Shown: positions 20,882-30,141, numbered from the stretch's first letter. The stretch is DNA of 64,000 bases from Bacteroidales bacterium (GCA_017560825.1 JAFZED010000040.1:1-64000), one strand, 5' to 3'. Made by a program: numbers and translations. Notes: generated by a model not told the origin, from the sequence alone.

Positions 20882-20953
20882 CGAAATCGCTTCGAAATAT
20901 GCCATTAAAATATATGAATTTGCTCCTTTGAAAATTAATTGTTATATTTATCG

Positions 20954-20984
20954 TTTGAATTCGGCGAAATAGTAAGTAACTTCG
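20954..20984 (+). promoter_or_regulatory. Candidate ndk promoter
   Basis: TTTG (20954-20957), a 19-base spacer and TAACTTCG (20977-20984) match the Bacteroides consensus with one mismatch in the -7 box. The leader would be about 35-40 bases. Confidence 0.55.
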
Positions 20985-21024
20985 CACCAATTATTGATAA
21001 CTCTAAAGCATTTTAATTAATATT

Positions 21025-21486
21025 ATGGAAAGAACATTGGTAATTCTTAAGCCAGGCTGCCTCCAGAGAGGCCTTATCGGCGAAGTGATTTCAAGATTTG
21101 AAAAGAGAGGTCTCAAGCTCGTTGCAATGAAGATGGTGCAGCTTGATGAGGAGATTCTTAAAGTACATTATGCACACCTTCTTGACAGACCGTTCTTCCC
21201 TTGGCTCCGCGACGGTATGATGGCAGCTCCTGTAATCCTCTGCTGCTGGGAAGGCTACAGCGCAGTGCAGGTAGTTCGCGATATGGCAGGTGCAACCAAG
21301 GCAAGCAAGGCAGTTCCGGGAACTATCCGCGGTGACTACAGCCTCAGCGCTCAGGAGAACATCGTACACACATCAGACTCACTCGAGAATGCTGAGATCG
21401 AGCTCAAGCGCTTCTTCGTGGAGTCAGATTACTGCGAGTACAAGTCTCCGCTTGATCCGTTCAAGTACGCTCCAGACGAAATGTAA
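21025..21486 (+). CDS. ndk: Nucleoside diphosphate kinase
   Basis: It transfers the gamma-phosphate from ATP to NDPs through a phosphohistidine. The 153 residues have the typical small ferredoxin-like fold. Lys9 lies in VILKPGC, and the phospho-accepting His115 lies in ENIVHTSDS, where the usual motif is NxxHGSDS, so Gly is replaced by Thr. The segment RGDYSLSAQ provides nucleotide contacts. An unusual short insertion DRPFFPWLRDGMM lies in the region of the Kpn loop; such variants occur in Bacteroidota. It is monocistronic with its own promoter, and a cloverleaf-like terminator follows. Confidence 0.94.
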   Translation: MERTLVILKPGCLQRGLIGEVISRFEKRGLKLVAMKMVQLDEEILKVHYAHLLDRPFFPWLRDGMMAAPVILCCWEGYSAVQVVRDMAGATKASKAVPGTIRGDYSLSAQENIVHTSDSLENAEIELKRFFVESDYCEYKSPLDPFKYAPDEM

Positions 21487-21497
21487 TATAGGTATAT

Positions 21498-21598
21498 AAA
21501 ATAGATTGGCCGTTATCTCCACCGACCCCCGCCTCCTTTCAGGAGGCACCCCCTAGCCGGGGGTGGCATGTCGGTTCCGATAACGGCCAATCTATTTT
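21498..21598. terminator. Cloverleaf-like bidirectional terminator between ndk and yicC
   Basis: A perfect 20-base-pair outer stem (21498-21517 with 21579-21598) is flanked by A/T tracts that serve both convergent genes. A second stem ACCGAC/GTCGGT (21521-21526 with 21570-21575) closes two inner hairpins, GCCTCC/GGAGGC (21531-21536 with 21542-21547) and ACCCCC/GGGGGT (21548-21553 with 21559-21564). The outer stem with flanking T-runs fits a terminator. The GC-rich inner arms are not needed for termination. Confidence 0.75.
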
Positions 21599-21612
21599 TA
21601 TATTTCAGTATA

Positions 21613-22500
21613 TTACAATATATTCAAACTCTGCTCCTTGATCTTTTCGAGTTCGTCCTTCATCTTTACGACGATCTTCTGGATCTCGGTGTGGTTCGCC
21701 TTTGAACCGGTGGTGTTGATCTCGCGACCCATTTCCTGAGCGATGAAGCCGAGTTTCTTGCCAGGGCAGTCTTCTGCTGCTATTGTGTCAAGGAAGTACT
21801 TGCAATGCTGGCGGAGTCGGACTCTCTCCTCGTTGAGGTCGAGTTTCTCGATGTAGAATATCATTTCCTGCTCCAGGCGGCTCTGGTCAGGCTCTGCCTT
21901 GAGCTCTGCAAATCTGCTCAAAATTTTTTCTCTTATTGCCTCCACGCGCTCCTGCTCGAATGTCTCTACCTGGCGTGAGTATTCCATAATGTTTTCGACC
22001 TTTGAAGTCACATCCTTGTAGAGTACTTCTCCTTCCTGTGCGCGGAATGCGTTGATGTTGGCGAGTGCCTCGTCGATGCAGGCTTCTACAACAGGCCAGT
22101 TGTCGTCAGTGATGACATCCTGCTTCTTCGCATCCATCACTTCCGGCATACGGAGAATCATAGCAAGAAGGTCGTTAGGGTTCTGGTTCCAGAGGTTGTG
22201 TGCTCCGATCTGGCCGCCCAGTTCGCTGATCTGGTTGTAGTACTCCATTGCCAAGGCCAGATTGATCTTCTTGGCGCTGTCAGCGGCATTAGGCTCGAAA
22301 GTCATAAAGAAATCAATGTTGCCACGGGTCAGAGAGGTTGCAATCTTTTGTCTTACAGCCATTTCCTTGTCTTTTGGGAGCATAGACGTCTTCAGACTTA
22401 TGTCAGCTGTCTTACCATTAAGTGAGCGTACTTCCACTGTAACCTTTCCTGTTTCGAGAATGGCTTCGGCCTTGCCGTAGCCTGTCATTGATTTTATCAT
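21613..22500 (-). CDS. yicC: YicC/YloC-family endoribonuclease
   Basis: The 295-residue protein begins with the family hallmark MIKSMTGYGKAEA, followed by VEVRSLNGKTADIS. It ends with the DUF1732 region containing KKLGFIAQEMGREINTTGSK and a helical tail. YicC-type proteins have been shown to act as endoribonucleases involved in RNA turnover; the role in this organism is inferred. The sequence is soluble and standard in length. A TATTTTTG box on the minus strand at 22533-22526 lies 25 bases before the start and is a likely -7 element. It is convergent with ndk. Confidence 0.93.
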   Translation of the reverse strand: MIKSMTGYGKAEAILETGKVTVEVRSLNGKTADISLKTSMLPKDKEMAVRQKIATSLTRGNIDFFMTFEPNAADSAKKINLALAMEYYNQISELGGQIGAHNLWNQNPNDLLAMILRMPEVMDAKKQDVITDDNWPVVEACIDEALANINAFRAQEGEVLYKDVTSKVENIMEYSRQVETFEQERVEAIREKILSRFAELKAEPDQSRLEQEMIFYIEKLDLNEERVRLRQHCKYFLDTIAAEDCPGKKLGFIAQEMGREINTTGSKANHTEIQKIVVKMKDELEKIKEQSLNIL

Positions 22501-22525
22501 ATTGTATCTTTCTGTTTAGAGTCTG

Positions 22526-22554
22526 CAAAAATATGAAATTTCTGATTAATTTTG
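22526..22554. promoter_or_regulatory. Divergent -7 boxes for yicC and the GH5 gene
   Basis: A minus-strand TATTTTTG (22533-22526) faces yicC and a plus-strand TAATTTTG (22547-22554) faces the GH5 gene. Neither has a strong -33 element. The plus box lies 26 bases before the ATG at 22581, which supports that start. Confidence 0.5.
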
Positions 22555-22580
22555 ATGTCGGCAATAAAATATCTCTTATT

Positions 22581-24206
22581 ATGAATGTACGCTTGTCTGT
22601 TACCTGCCTCCTGATGCTGTGCGCCTTTTCTTCTGCTTGCCAGCCTGTGAAGCCCGAACCCATTCCTGATGATGATCCTGTCGTGGAAAATCCTGTCGAG
22701 GATGAAGATCCTCCGGTTGAACCTCCCGTAGATGTTACAGATTGGGAAACGGCTTCCGATGCTGTAGCCGCTATGGGTGTGGGCTGGAATCTTGGAAATA
22801 CTCTTGATGCCTGGGATGCGGGAAAAGGACGTGAAGATGACTGGCTCTTCTGGGAGACTTACTGGGGCCAGGCACGTACTACCCCGGAACTTATGTGGAT
22901 GATGAAAGAAGCAGGTTTCGGTGCGATACGCATACCGGTTACCTGGGGTATCCATATGAATGCTGACAATAAGGTCTATGATTCGTGGATGAACCGCGTC
23001 CGTGAGATAGTTGATTATGTGTTGGAAGCAGGAATGTACTGTATCATCAACATTCACCACGACACAGGTGCGGACGACGATGTGTGGCTTCTGGCAGGAA
23101 TGAAGGAATATGAGCAGGTGCGCGAAAAATATGCAGGACTGTGGCGTCAGATAGCGGAGGAGTTCAAGGATTATGGCCCTAAGCTTCTCTTTGAAAGCTA
23201 TAACGAGATGCTGGATTCAAGGCACTCGTGGTGCTTTGCCTCATTCAACGGGGGATATGATGCCGCCTTCGCTGCAGATGCCTACAAGGCCATCAATTCA
23301 TATGCGCAGACATTCGTGGATGTGGTCAGAGAGACCGGAGGCAATAATGCGGCGCGAAATCTTATAGTCAACACCTATGGCGCCTGCTGTGGAAGCGGCA
23401 CCTGGAATCCTCACCTTAAGGATCCTCTGAAGGAAATGGCCTTGCCGGAGGATATATGTGAAAACCATCTGATATTCGAGGTGCATTCCTATCCGAACAT
23501 CGACAATATGGATAATATGAGAAAGGAGGTGGATGATATGTTCCACAATCTCAACACCTTGCTTGCCTCGAAAGGGGCTCCGGTCATATTGGGAGAATGG
23601 GGAACAAGCAGTGAGCATCCCGACCGCAGCAATCTGTCTGAGTTTCAGACTTATTTTGTCAGGAGGGCTATGGAGTATGGAATGGGCACCTTCTATTGGA
23701 TGGGACTTTCTGACGGAACGTCGCGTTCACTTCCGGTGTTCAGCGACCCTGAGTCGGCTGAGGCTATATTGAAGGCCTATTATGGTGACTCCTACGAGCC
23801 TGTCCTTCCTGTCATAGATGATTATGAATGTACCTATTCGGTCAATTACACCAGCCAGTGGGGAGAGGCGAACTTGTGCAGCCAGACCATCAGCCTGGAT
23901 GAATATACGGCAGTCAGCCTTGTCCTTGAAGACGATCCCGATCAGGGAATGCTGGCTGTGAAGATATACGGAGAAGACGGCAGCGAACAATACGCTCATT
24001 TCAATTCGGCTGAAGTGACAGTTACCTTCAACAGGTCAGTGCTCGGATCAACATCCTCGAGAATTACGCTCCAGTTTATGGGTAACGGAACATATGTGAC
24101 TTGTATCAGGAAAGCCTGTCTCATCAGAAAAGACGGGAGCTCGGTGGTTCTTACCCCTTCCCGTTTCTGGGGCTGTGACGTGGCTCTCAATGCAGTTCCT
24201 TCATAG
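22581..24206 (+). CDS. GH5-family endoglucanase lipoprotein
   Basis: The 541-residue protein starts at the ATG at 22581. The frame opens 31 codons earlier, but that part precedes the -7 box. A lipoprotein signal ends at lipobox FSSAC with Cys20. A Pro/Asp/Glu-rich linker (about 21-52) follows, which is consistent with surface display in Bacteroidota. The GH5 catalytic domain opens with VGWNLGNTLDAW. The acid/base is Glu209 (ESYNEM) and the nucleophile Glu339 (GEWGTSS). A C-terminal region of about 130 residues looks like a beta-sandwich and may bind carbohydrate. GH5 subfamily 4-like beta-glucanase, xyloglucanase or mannanase activities are all possible. There is no PUL context here. Confidence 0.9.
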   Translation: MNVRLSVTCLLMLCAFSSACQPVKPEPIPDDDPVVENPVEDEDPPVEPPVDVTDWETASDAVAAMGVGWNLGNTLDAWDAGKGREDDWLFWETYWGQARTTPELMWMMKEAGFGAIRIPVTWGIHMNADNKVYDSWMNRVREIVDYVLEAGMYCIINIHHDTGADDDVWLLAGMKEYEQVREKYAGLWRQIAEEFKDYGPKLLFESYNEMLDSRHSWCFASFNGGYDAAFAADAYKAINSYAQTFVDVVRETGGNNAARNLIVNTYGACCGSGTWNPHLKDPLKEMALPEDICENHLIFEVHSYPNIDNMDNMRKEVDDMFHNLNTLLASKGAPVILGEWGTSSEHPDRSNLSEFQTYFVRRAMEYGMGTFYWMGLSDGTSRSLPVFSDPESAEAILKAYYGDSYEPVLPVIDDYECTYSVNYTSQWGEANLCSQTISLDEYTAVSLVLEDDPDQGMLAVKIYGEDGSEQYAHFNSAEVTVTFNRSVLGSTSSRITLQFMGNGTYVTCIRKACLIRKDGSSVVLTPSRFWGCDVALNAVPS

Positions 24207-24264
24207 GGCTGCTGAAGTGCTGCATAAAATCACTGCAAACCACGTATAATCGTGAAAAAATCCG

Positions 24265-24272
24265 TATATTTG
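24265..24272 (+). promoter_or_regulatory. Candidate -7 box for glnS
   Basis: TATATTTG fits TAnnTTTG, 68 bases before the glnS ATG. No clear -33 element is seen. Confidence 0.4.
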
Positions 24273-24339
24273 CCCGATTATTTGCTAATAGTAAACTGGC
24301 TTGCCCAGTTTTGTTGATTGAAACGTAATTACCAAAGAT

Positions 24340-26010
24340 ATGGAAGAGGTAAACAAGGAAGTAACTGAGACCAGAAATCTCAACTTTTTGGAAGAAATCA
24401 TTGAGGCGGATCTCGCCAGCGGAAAACACGAATCGATAATGACACGTTTCCCGCCAGAACCGAACGGCTACCTTCACATCGGACACGCGAAGAGTATCTG
24501 CATTAACTTCGGACTTGCCAAGAAATACGGCGGAAAGACAAACCTCCGCTTTGACGATACAAACCCTGTAAAGGAGGACACCGAGTACGTAGACTCTATC
24601 AAGGAGGACATCAAGTGGCTCGGTTTCGAGTGGGAGAATGAGCGCTATGCTTCTGACTACTTCGACCAGCTCTACGAGTGGGCTGAAGAACTCATCAAGA
24701 AGGGTCTTGCATATGTTGATGACCAGACACAGGAAGAGATCCGTGCAGGTCGTGGTACAGTGCAGGTGCCAGGAACTGAGAGCCCTTACCGCAATCGTAG
24801 CGTTGAGGAGAACCTCCAGCTTTTCCGCGAAATGAAGGCAGGAAAATATGCGGAAGGCGAGAAGGTGCTTCGTGCGAAGATCGATATGGCACACCCTAAT
24901 ATGCTTTTCCGTGACCCGCTCCTTTACCGTATCATCCACGCACATCACCACAGAACCGGTGACAAGTGGTGTATCTATCCGATGTACGACTATGCACACG
25001 GACAGTCTGACAGTATCGAGAACATCACTCACTCGATCTGTACACTCGAGTTCGATGTTCACCGTCCTCTCTATGACTGGTTCATCGAGAAGCTCGGCAT
25101 TTTCCCGTCACATCAGTATGAGTTCGCGAGACTCAACCTTACATACACAGTGATGTCTAAGCGTAAGCTCCTTGAGCTTGTGAAGAATAACTTCGTAAGC
25201 GGCTGGGATGACCCTCGTATGCCGACTATCTGCGGTATCCGCCGTCGTGGTTACACTCCTGAGTCTATGCGTATGTTCGCAGAGAAGGTGGGTGTTGCAA
25301 AGCGTGAGCAGCTGATTGACCTCCAGCTTATGGAGTGGTGCGTACGTCAGGACCTGAATGAGCGCGCAAACCGCTATATGGTGGTTCAGGACCCTGTGAA
25401 GCTCACCATCACAAACTGGGAGCCAGGCAAGGTAGAGTGGTTCGACGCTCCTCTGAACCCTGCAGATCCTGAAGGACCGTCACGCAAGGTTCCTTTCACA
25501 GGTGAGGTCTACATCGAGAGAAATGACTTTATGGAGGAGCCGCCTAAGAAGTACTTCCGTCTCAAACCGGACGGAGAAGTACGTCTCAAGTACACTTACA
25601 TCGTAAAGTGCCAGGAAGTCGTTAAGGATGCTGAGGGCAACATCGTAGAGATCAAGTGTACTTATGATCCTACATCTAAGCCAGGAGCAGGCGAGTGGCG
25701 CTCAGTTAAGGGAACCATCCACTGGGTGTCTACAGAGCACGCAAAAGAGCTTGAACTCAGACTCTATGACAAGCTCTTCACTGAGGCCCAGATGGGACAG
25801 ATTCCAGAAGGTGAGGACTACAAGAACTACCTGAATCCTGAGTCACTCGTAATCGCCAAAGGTTACGCAGAGCCAGCCCTCCTTGAGGACAACTCAGGCA
25901 TTGCAGTACAGTTCGAGCGCGTCGGCTACTTCTTCAAGGATCCGGACAGCACCCCAGACCACTTCGTGTTCAACAAGACAACAGCTCTAAAGGACAGCTT
26001 CAAGTTCTAG
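24340..26010 (+). CDS. glnS: Glutaminyl-tRNA synthetase
   Basis: It charges tRNA-Gln with glutamine. This is a class I enzyme with 556 residues, close to the 554 of E. coli. The HIGH motif is at residues 46-49 (PNGYLHIGHAKS). The KMSKS equivalent is VMSKR at 271-275. The GlnRS-specific anticodon-binding beta-barrels follow in the C-terminal half. The segment RFDDTNPVKE is typical of GlnRS/GluRS. The GlnRS-specific context (DVHRPLYDWF, MPTICGIRRRGYTPESM) argues against a GluRS. Codon use is strongly biased, consistent with high expression. Confidence 0.96.
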   Translation: MEEVNKEVTETRNLNFLEEIIEADLASGKHESIMTRFPPEPNGYLHIGHAKSICINFGLAKKYGGKTNLRFDDTNPVKEDTEYVDSIKEDIKWLGFEWENERYASDYFDQLYEWAEELIKKGLAYVDDQTQEEIRAGRGTVQVPGTESPYRNRSVEENLQLFREMKAGKYAEGEKVLRAKIDMAHPNMLFRDPLLYRIIHAHHHRTGDKWCIYPMYDYAHGQSDSIENITHSICTLEFDVHRPLYDWFIEKLGIFPSHQYEFARLNLTYTVMSKRKLLELVKNNFVSGWDDPRMPTICGIRRRGYTPESMRMFAEKVGVAKREQLIDLQLMEWCVRQDLNERANRYMVVQDPVKLTITNWEPGKVEWFDAPLNPADPEGPSRKVPFTGEVYIERNDFMEEPPKKYFRLKPDGEVRLKYTYIVKCQEVVKDAEGNIVEIKCTYDPTSKPGAGEWRSVKGTIHWVSTEHAKELELRLYDKLFTEAQMGQIPEGEDYKNYLNPESLVIAKGYAEPALLEDNSGIAVQFERVGYFFKDPDSTPDHFVFNKTTALKDSFKF

Positions 26011-26020
26011 AGACAACCCT

Positions 26021-26064
26021 ATATAAAAGGAGGCCGACTATTTTTAGTCGGCCTCCTTTTATAT
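26021..26064. terminator. Bidirectional terminator between glnS and dsbD
   Basis: A perfect 20-base stem (26021-26040 with 26045-26064) with a TTTT loop and A/T-rich ends. The GC core is GGAGGCCGACTA/TAGTCGGCCTCC. It can terminate both convergent genes. Confidence 0.88.
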
Positions 26065-26075
26065 GATGGATGTTT

Positions 26076-28016
26076 CTACTTGCTGTAGGCGTCGAGTCCG
26101 CTCTGGAGGAAGTCTACGAAGCCTTCAACCGAGAGGTCGTAGCCGCGAACCGGTACGAGCATTTCTCCGTCAGGGGAGAGGAGCACGTAGTTTGGCTGTG
26201 CATTTACGTTCCATTTTGAACGTGCGATGTATGAGTTTGCACGTCCGAGATCCTTGTAAACATCTCCTGTAGCTTCGTCAGTAACCCAGTCTTCCTTTGC
26301 AAGCTTGTACTTGTCGTCTACATAAAGGGCTACTACTACAAAGTCGTTTCTGAGTTTCTCGAGTACAGCTGGGGCGCTCCATACTCTTGACTCCATCTCG
26401 CGGCAGTTTACGCATCCGTGACCTGTTACGTCCACAAATACAGGCTTGCCTGCCTTCTTGGCTGCTGCAAGGGCTTCGTCAAGGTCAAAGTAACCCTGGA
26501 GTCCGTGAGGCAGGTGGAGGAAGTCATACTTGTTTCCTTCCTGCTGTGCAGGTACGTCAGCTACCTGGTGTGACCCGCTGCCTGCTGTGAGGACAAAGTC
26601 CTGTGATGAAATCGGCGGCATATATCCTGAGAGGGCCTTGAGAGGCGCTCCGAACATTCCCGGAATCATATATACTACAAATGAGAACACAACGATAGAC
26701 AATGTAAGTCTTGGCACTGAGATGTGTGTAACCTCATCGTCGTGTGCAAAGCGGAGCTTGCCGAGGAGATAGAATCCAAGGAGTGAGAAGCATACGATCC
26801 AGATGGCAAGGTAAACCTCTCTGTCAAGGAGCCCCCAGTGATAAGTCTGGTCAGCCACGCTGAGGAACTTGAATCCGAGTGCAACCTCGATGAATCCCAT
26901 TACAACCTTCACTGTGTTGAGCCATCCGCCGCCGCTCTTCTTGAGGTCCTTCAGGAGTGAAGGGAAGAATGCGAGGAGGGTGAATGGAAGTGCGAATGCC
27001 ACTGAGAATGCAAGCATTGTGACGATCGGAATCCACCAAGCACCGTTGCTTGAAGTAGCCTGGATGAGCACGTTACCTACAATCGGACCTGTACAAGAGA
27101 ATGACACGAGTACGAGTGTGAGTGCCATAAAGAACACACCTGCAAGACCCTTCTTGTCTGAACCCTTGTCGCTTTTGTTTACGAGTGACTGTGGGAGAGT
27201 GATCTCGAATGCTCCGAAGAAAGATGCTGCAAACACCATAAAGATGATGAAGAACAGGATGTTAGGGAGCCAGTGAGTTGCAATCCAGTTGAAGATGTCG
27301 GCTGTTACGGACTCACCTCCGATAACTCTGGTAATCACGATAAGGAGGGCGATAGGAAGAGTGTAGAGGATTACGATGAACAGACCGTACATACCAGCCT
27401 TGAATCGTCCCTGAGCGACATTGTCAGATCCTTTGAGGAAGAATGACACTGTCATAGGTACCATAGGGAACACGCAAGGAGTCATAAGCATTGCAAAGCC
27501 CCAGAGAATGGCCTGGAGGATAAGTCCCCAAGGGAAGGATGTCTTCTGTGCAGGAGCCTCATCTTCGGCTGCAGCAACTGCTGCGCCTTCGCCGATCTTA
27601 ACCTCGAAGTCGTGGTACTCCGCTTTGCAGGCACCGCCTGTGCACGAGTTAGTGAAGATTGTACCGGTGAACACTGCACCGCCTTCAGCTTTTACGTCCT
27701 GTGCAATGATGATTTCGTTGTAGTAATGTCTTGCAAGGTCGCCGAACTCGTCAGTCTCCTCTGTCGGAGTGCTGAGCTCATATGGCTCCCCTACAAGCTC
27801 ACCGCCTGTAACCACAGGATCCATAAGTTCAGTCGCTGAGAATTCGTCTGTGAGAGTGTAGGTGTGATAACCGTCAGCGATCTTACCTGTGAAAATCACT
27901 TTGTACACATCACCGTCAGCCTTCTCCACGCTAGATGACCAAGTCACGAGCTGCCCCTGTGCGAATGCAACTGCACTGATGAGCAGGGTCGACAGTATTG
28001 ATAGGAATCGTTTCAT
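26076..28016 (-). CDS. dsbD: DsbD-type thiol:disulfide interchange protein
   Basis: This transmembrane electron carrier moves reducing power from cytosolic thioredoxin to the periplasm. Its 646 residues carry a signal peptide (cleaved near VAFAQ) and an N-terminal periplasmic domain with the cysteine pair NSCTGGACK. A membrane domain follows, with redox cysteines Cys181 (TPCVFPMVP) and Cys308 (SCTGPIVG). The C-terminal thioredoxin-like domain has CVNC (Cys535, Cys538). All three cysteine pairs of DsbD are therefore present. It lies 18 bases downstream of rny and may share its transcript. A CcdA-only or ScsB-like role is less likely given the complete layout. Confidence 0.93.
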   Translation of the reverse strand: MKRFLSILSTLLISAVAFAQGQLVTWSSSVEKADGDVYKVIFTGKIADGYHTYTLTDEFSATELMDPVVTGGELVGEPYELSTPTEETDEFGDLARHYYNEIIIAQDVKAEGGAVFTGTIFTNSCTGGACKAEYHDFEVKIGEGAAVAAAEDEAPAQKTSFPWGLILQAILWGFAMLMTPCVFPMVPMTVSFFLKGSDNVAQGRFKAGMYGLFIVILYTLPIALLIVITRVIGGESVTADIFNWIATHWLPNILFFIIFMVFAASFFGAFEITLPQSLVNKSDKGSDKKGLAGVFFMALTLVLVSFSCTGPIVGNVLIQATSSNGAWWIPIVTMLAFSVAFALPFTLLAFFPSLLKDLKKSGGGWLNTVKVVMGFIEVALGFKFLSVADQTYHWGLLDREVYLAIWIVCFSLLGFYLLGKLRFAHDDEVTHISVPRLTLSIVVFSFVVYMIPGMFGAPLKALSGYMPPISSQDFVLTAGSGSHQVADVPAQQEGNKYDFLHLPHGLQGYFDLDEALAAAKKAGKPVFVDVTGHGCVNCREMESRVWSAPAVLEKLRNDFVVVALYVDDKYKLAKEDWVTDEATGDVYKDLGRANSYIARSKWNVNAQPNYVLLSPDGEMLVPVRGYDLSVEGFVDFLQSGLDAYSK

Positions 28017-28034
28017 CTTTATATTTTTTGAATG

Positions 28035-29579
28035 TTATTTTGCAAATGCCACTGATCTGGTCTCACGGATTACTGTGATCTTTACCTGACCTGGATAAAC
28101 CATCTCCTCCTGGATCTTTCTTGCAATCTCTGTTGACAATGTCTCTGCATCCTGATCGGTAACCTGGTCTGCACCTACGATGACGCGGAGCTCGCGACCT
28201 GCCTGGATAGCGTAAGTCTTGGTCACTCCATTGTATGATTTTGCAATGCCTTCCATCTCCTTGAGTCTCTTGATGTATGACTCGATCACCTCGCGGCGTG
28301 CGCCTGGTCTCGCACCTGAAATGGCGTCACCTACCATTACGAGAGGGGAGATGATGGATGTCATTTCGATCTCCTCGTGGTGAGCACCGATTGCGTTGCA
28401 TACATCCGGCTTCTCCTTGTACTTCTCGGCGAGCTTCATACCGAGGATTGCGTGTGGAAGTTCCGGATCCTCATCTGAAACCTTTCCGATGTCGTGGAGG
28501 AGTCCGGCTCTCTTTGCTACCTTAGGATTGAGTCCGAGCTCAGAAGCCATTGTGGCACAGATGTTTGCAACTTCACGTGCGTGCTGGAGAAGGTTCTGTC
28601 CGTATGAAGAACGGTACTTCATCCTACCGATGAGCTTGACAAGCTCGATGTGCATTCCGTGGATTCCGAGGTCGATGCAGGTTCTCTTACCTGTCTCCAT
28701 AATCTCGTCCTCAAGCTGTTTCTGTACCTTTGCCACAACTTCCTCGATACGTGCCGGATGGATACGTCCGTCGATCACAAGCTGGTGGAGTGCAAGACGA
28801 GCGACCTCTCTTCTTACTGGGTCGAATGCTGAAAGGAGGATTGCTTCAGGTGTGTCGTCAACAACGATCTCGACTCCTGTCGCTGCCTCGAGGGCACGGA
28901 TGTTTCTACCTTCGCGGCCGATGATCCTACCTTTGATCTCGTCGCTTTCGATGTGGAACACTGTCACGGCATTCTCGATTGCTGTCTCAGATGCTGTGCG
29001 CTGTATTGTGTTGATTACAATTCTCTTAGCTTCCTTTGATGCTGTGAGGCGAGCCTCGTCCATCACGTCATTGATGTATGACTGAGCCTGTGTCTTTGCC
29101 TCTGCCTTCATACTCTCGATCAGCTGGTTCTTTGCCTCAGCTGCAGTAAGTCCTGCGATCTCCTCGATCTGCTTGATGGCTGTCTGCTTGAGCTGCTCGT
29201 ATTCCTCGGTCTTCTTGTTTGCAATCTCGATCTGGTTCTTGAGGTTCTGTCTGATTGCGTCAGTCTCCTTCTGCTTGCGGCCAAGCTCTGAACTCTGCTG
29301 GTTGAGGTTGTTCTCCTTCTGCTTCAGACGGCTCTCAGTCTCGCTGATTGTCTTGTTCTTCTCATTGATGTACTGCTCGTGCTCGCTCTTGAGCTGCAGG
29401 AACTTCTCCTTTGCCTGGAAGATCTTTTCCTTTTTGATGCTCTCTGCCTCAAGCTCTGCCTTCTTGATAATGTCTTCCTTTTGTCCTTTCAGAATTATTC
29501 TGCGGACAACTATGTAAATGGTAAGCGCCAGTACCGCACCTACGACTGCAGACAAAATAATTGTTAGTGCTGTGTTCAT
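28035..29579 (-). CDS. rny: Ribonuclease Y
   Basis: This membrane-anchored endoribonuclease initiates mRNA decay. Its 514 residues match the family. An N-terminal membrane helix (about residues 4-27) is followed by a long charged coiled coil (about 30-160), a KH domain with [15 protein letters not shown], and an HD domain with His362-Asp363 in LLHDIGK. The C-terminal segment [10 protein letters not shown] is typical. It lies downstream of zapA and a probable 6S RNA. The 255-base leader contains the RNA gene, so rny may be transcribed by read-through from the zapA promoter. Confidence 0.96.
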   Translation of the reverse strand: MNTALTIILSAVVGAVLALTIYIVVRRIILKGQKEDIIKKAELEAESIKKEKIFQAKEKFLQLKSEHEQYINEKNKTISETESRLKQKENNLNQQSSELGRKQKETDAIRQNLKNQIEIANKKTEEYEQLKQTAIKQIEEIAGLTAAEAKNQLIESMKAEAKTQAQSYINDVMDEARLTASKEAKRIVINTIQRTASETAIENAVTVFHIESDEIKGRIIGREGRNIRALEAATGVEIVVDDTPEAILLSAFDPVRREVARLALHQLVIDGRIHPARIEEVVAKVQKQLEDEIMETGKRTCIDLGIHGMHIELVKLIGRMKYRSSYGQNLLQHAREVANICATMASELGLNPKVAKRAGLLHDIGKVSDEDPELPHAILGMKLAEKYKEKPDVCNAIGAHHEEIEMTSIISPLVMVGDAISGARPGARREVIESYIKRLKEMEGIAKSYNGVTKTYAIQAGRELRVIVGADQVTDQDAETLSTEIARKIQEEMVYPGQVKITVIRETRSVAFAK

Positions 29580-29662
29580 ATATATAATGGTTTAGTATTT
29601 ACTTACTTGCTGATACAATAATGACCAGTCTGCTGTGTGAAGCCGACCGGTCAAGTTATAAA

Positions 29663-29823
29663 GAAAAGCCGTTAGCAAGTTTGTCAGAAAATCTTAATGA
29701 ATAAGATTTGGGCTCCGGATTGTTGGTTCTGAAATCCTCCGTCCCGCAAGCGGAATCCCCCTAAGGGTCACATAGGTCCATCATTGCCATCCGAGTAGTC
29801 CCGGTTACGTTATAAATGTTGAT
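29663..29823 (-). ncRNA. ssrS: Probable 6S RNA (approximate ends)
   Basis: The zapA-rny gap has no reading frame but a good minus-strand -7 box TATTTTTG (29836-29829). A long interrupted helix pairs 29787-29802 with 29710-29726 (GGG, CTC and GGAT blocks). An apical hairpin CCGC-TT-GCGG and a terminal stem AAATCTTA/TAAGATTT are present. Inverted arms AGCCGTTAG (29667-29675) and CTAACGGCT (29842-29850) close the region, the first followed by a T-rich stretch on the minus strand. A closing stem, central bubble and apical stem is the 6S plan, and 6S next to zapA is a known arrangement. 6S RNA binds RNA polymerase. Family assignment needs a covariance-model search. Confidence 0.55.
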
Positions 29824-29841
29824 TTCAGCAAAAATAAGTAA

Positions 29842-30141
29842 CTAACGGCTGTTTTTTCCAATATTTTCAAGATAACCACCAAGCTCTTCTGCAAGAGCCT
29901 TCTCCTCATCGGAAAGATTATTTATCTGTTCCTGAAGCGTCAGGTTGTTCATACACACATTCAGTGCCACAAATGACAGGATGTCAACAATGCTTTTGCC
30001 CGGGAACTTGTCCAGGTAGGCGTTTACCTTCTTGTTGATCTCGTCTGCGGAAACTCTTATCTTCCTCTCGTGCTCTTCTGATGAAGCGTTCAGGACATAT
30101 GGACGACCTGCGATCTTTACAGTAATCTTCTGCTGTGCCAT
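29842..30141 (-). CDS. zapA: Cell division protein ZapA
   Basis: This is a small Z-ring-associated protein of 99 residues. The N-terminal beta-hairpin region ITVKIAGRPYVLNASSEEHERKI is followed by a long helix, the ZapA plan. It promotes FtsZ filament bundling. One base separates it from the upstream coiled-coil gene, and the two are certainly co-transcribed. Its stop codon lies within an inverted-repeat arm of the downstream RNA region. Confidence 0.9.
   Translation of the reverse strand: MAQQKITVKIAGRPYVLNASSEEHERKIRVSADEINKKVNAYLDKFPGKSIVDILSFVALNVCMNNLTLQEQINNLSDEEKALAEELGGYLENIGKNSR

Noticed and set aside
22488..22580. Upstream extension of the GH5 frame
   Set aside because: It precedes the -7 box and would bury the lipoprotein signal peptide inside the protein.
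24187..25062. Open frame of 291 codons on the minus strand opposite the glnS start
   Set aside because: It runs antisense through the conserved HIGH-motif region of glnS, has no family resemblance and no promoter. It is a by-product of the biased codon use of glnS.
28396..29085. Open frame of 229 codons on the plus strand inside rny
   Set aside because: It is antisense to the KH and HD domains of a well-conserved gene, with no start signals.
29663..29823. tmRNA or SRP RNA as identity of the RNA in the zapA-rny gap
   Set aside because: No tRNA-like acceptor end or tag frame, and no SRP GNAR/GGAA tetraloop helix is seen. The extended helix and location suit 6S better.
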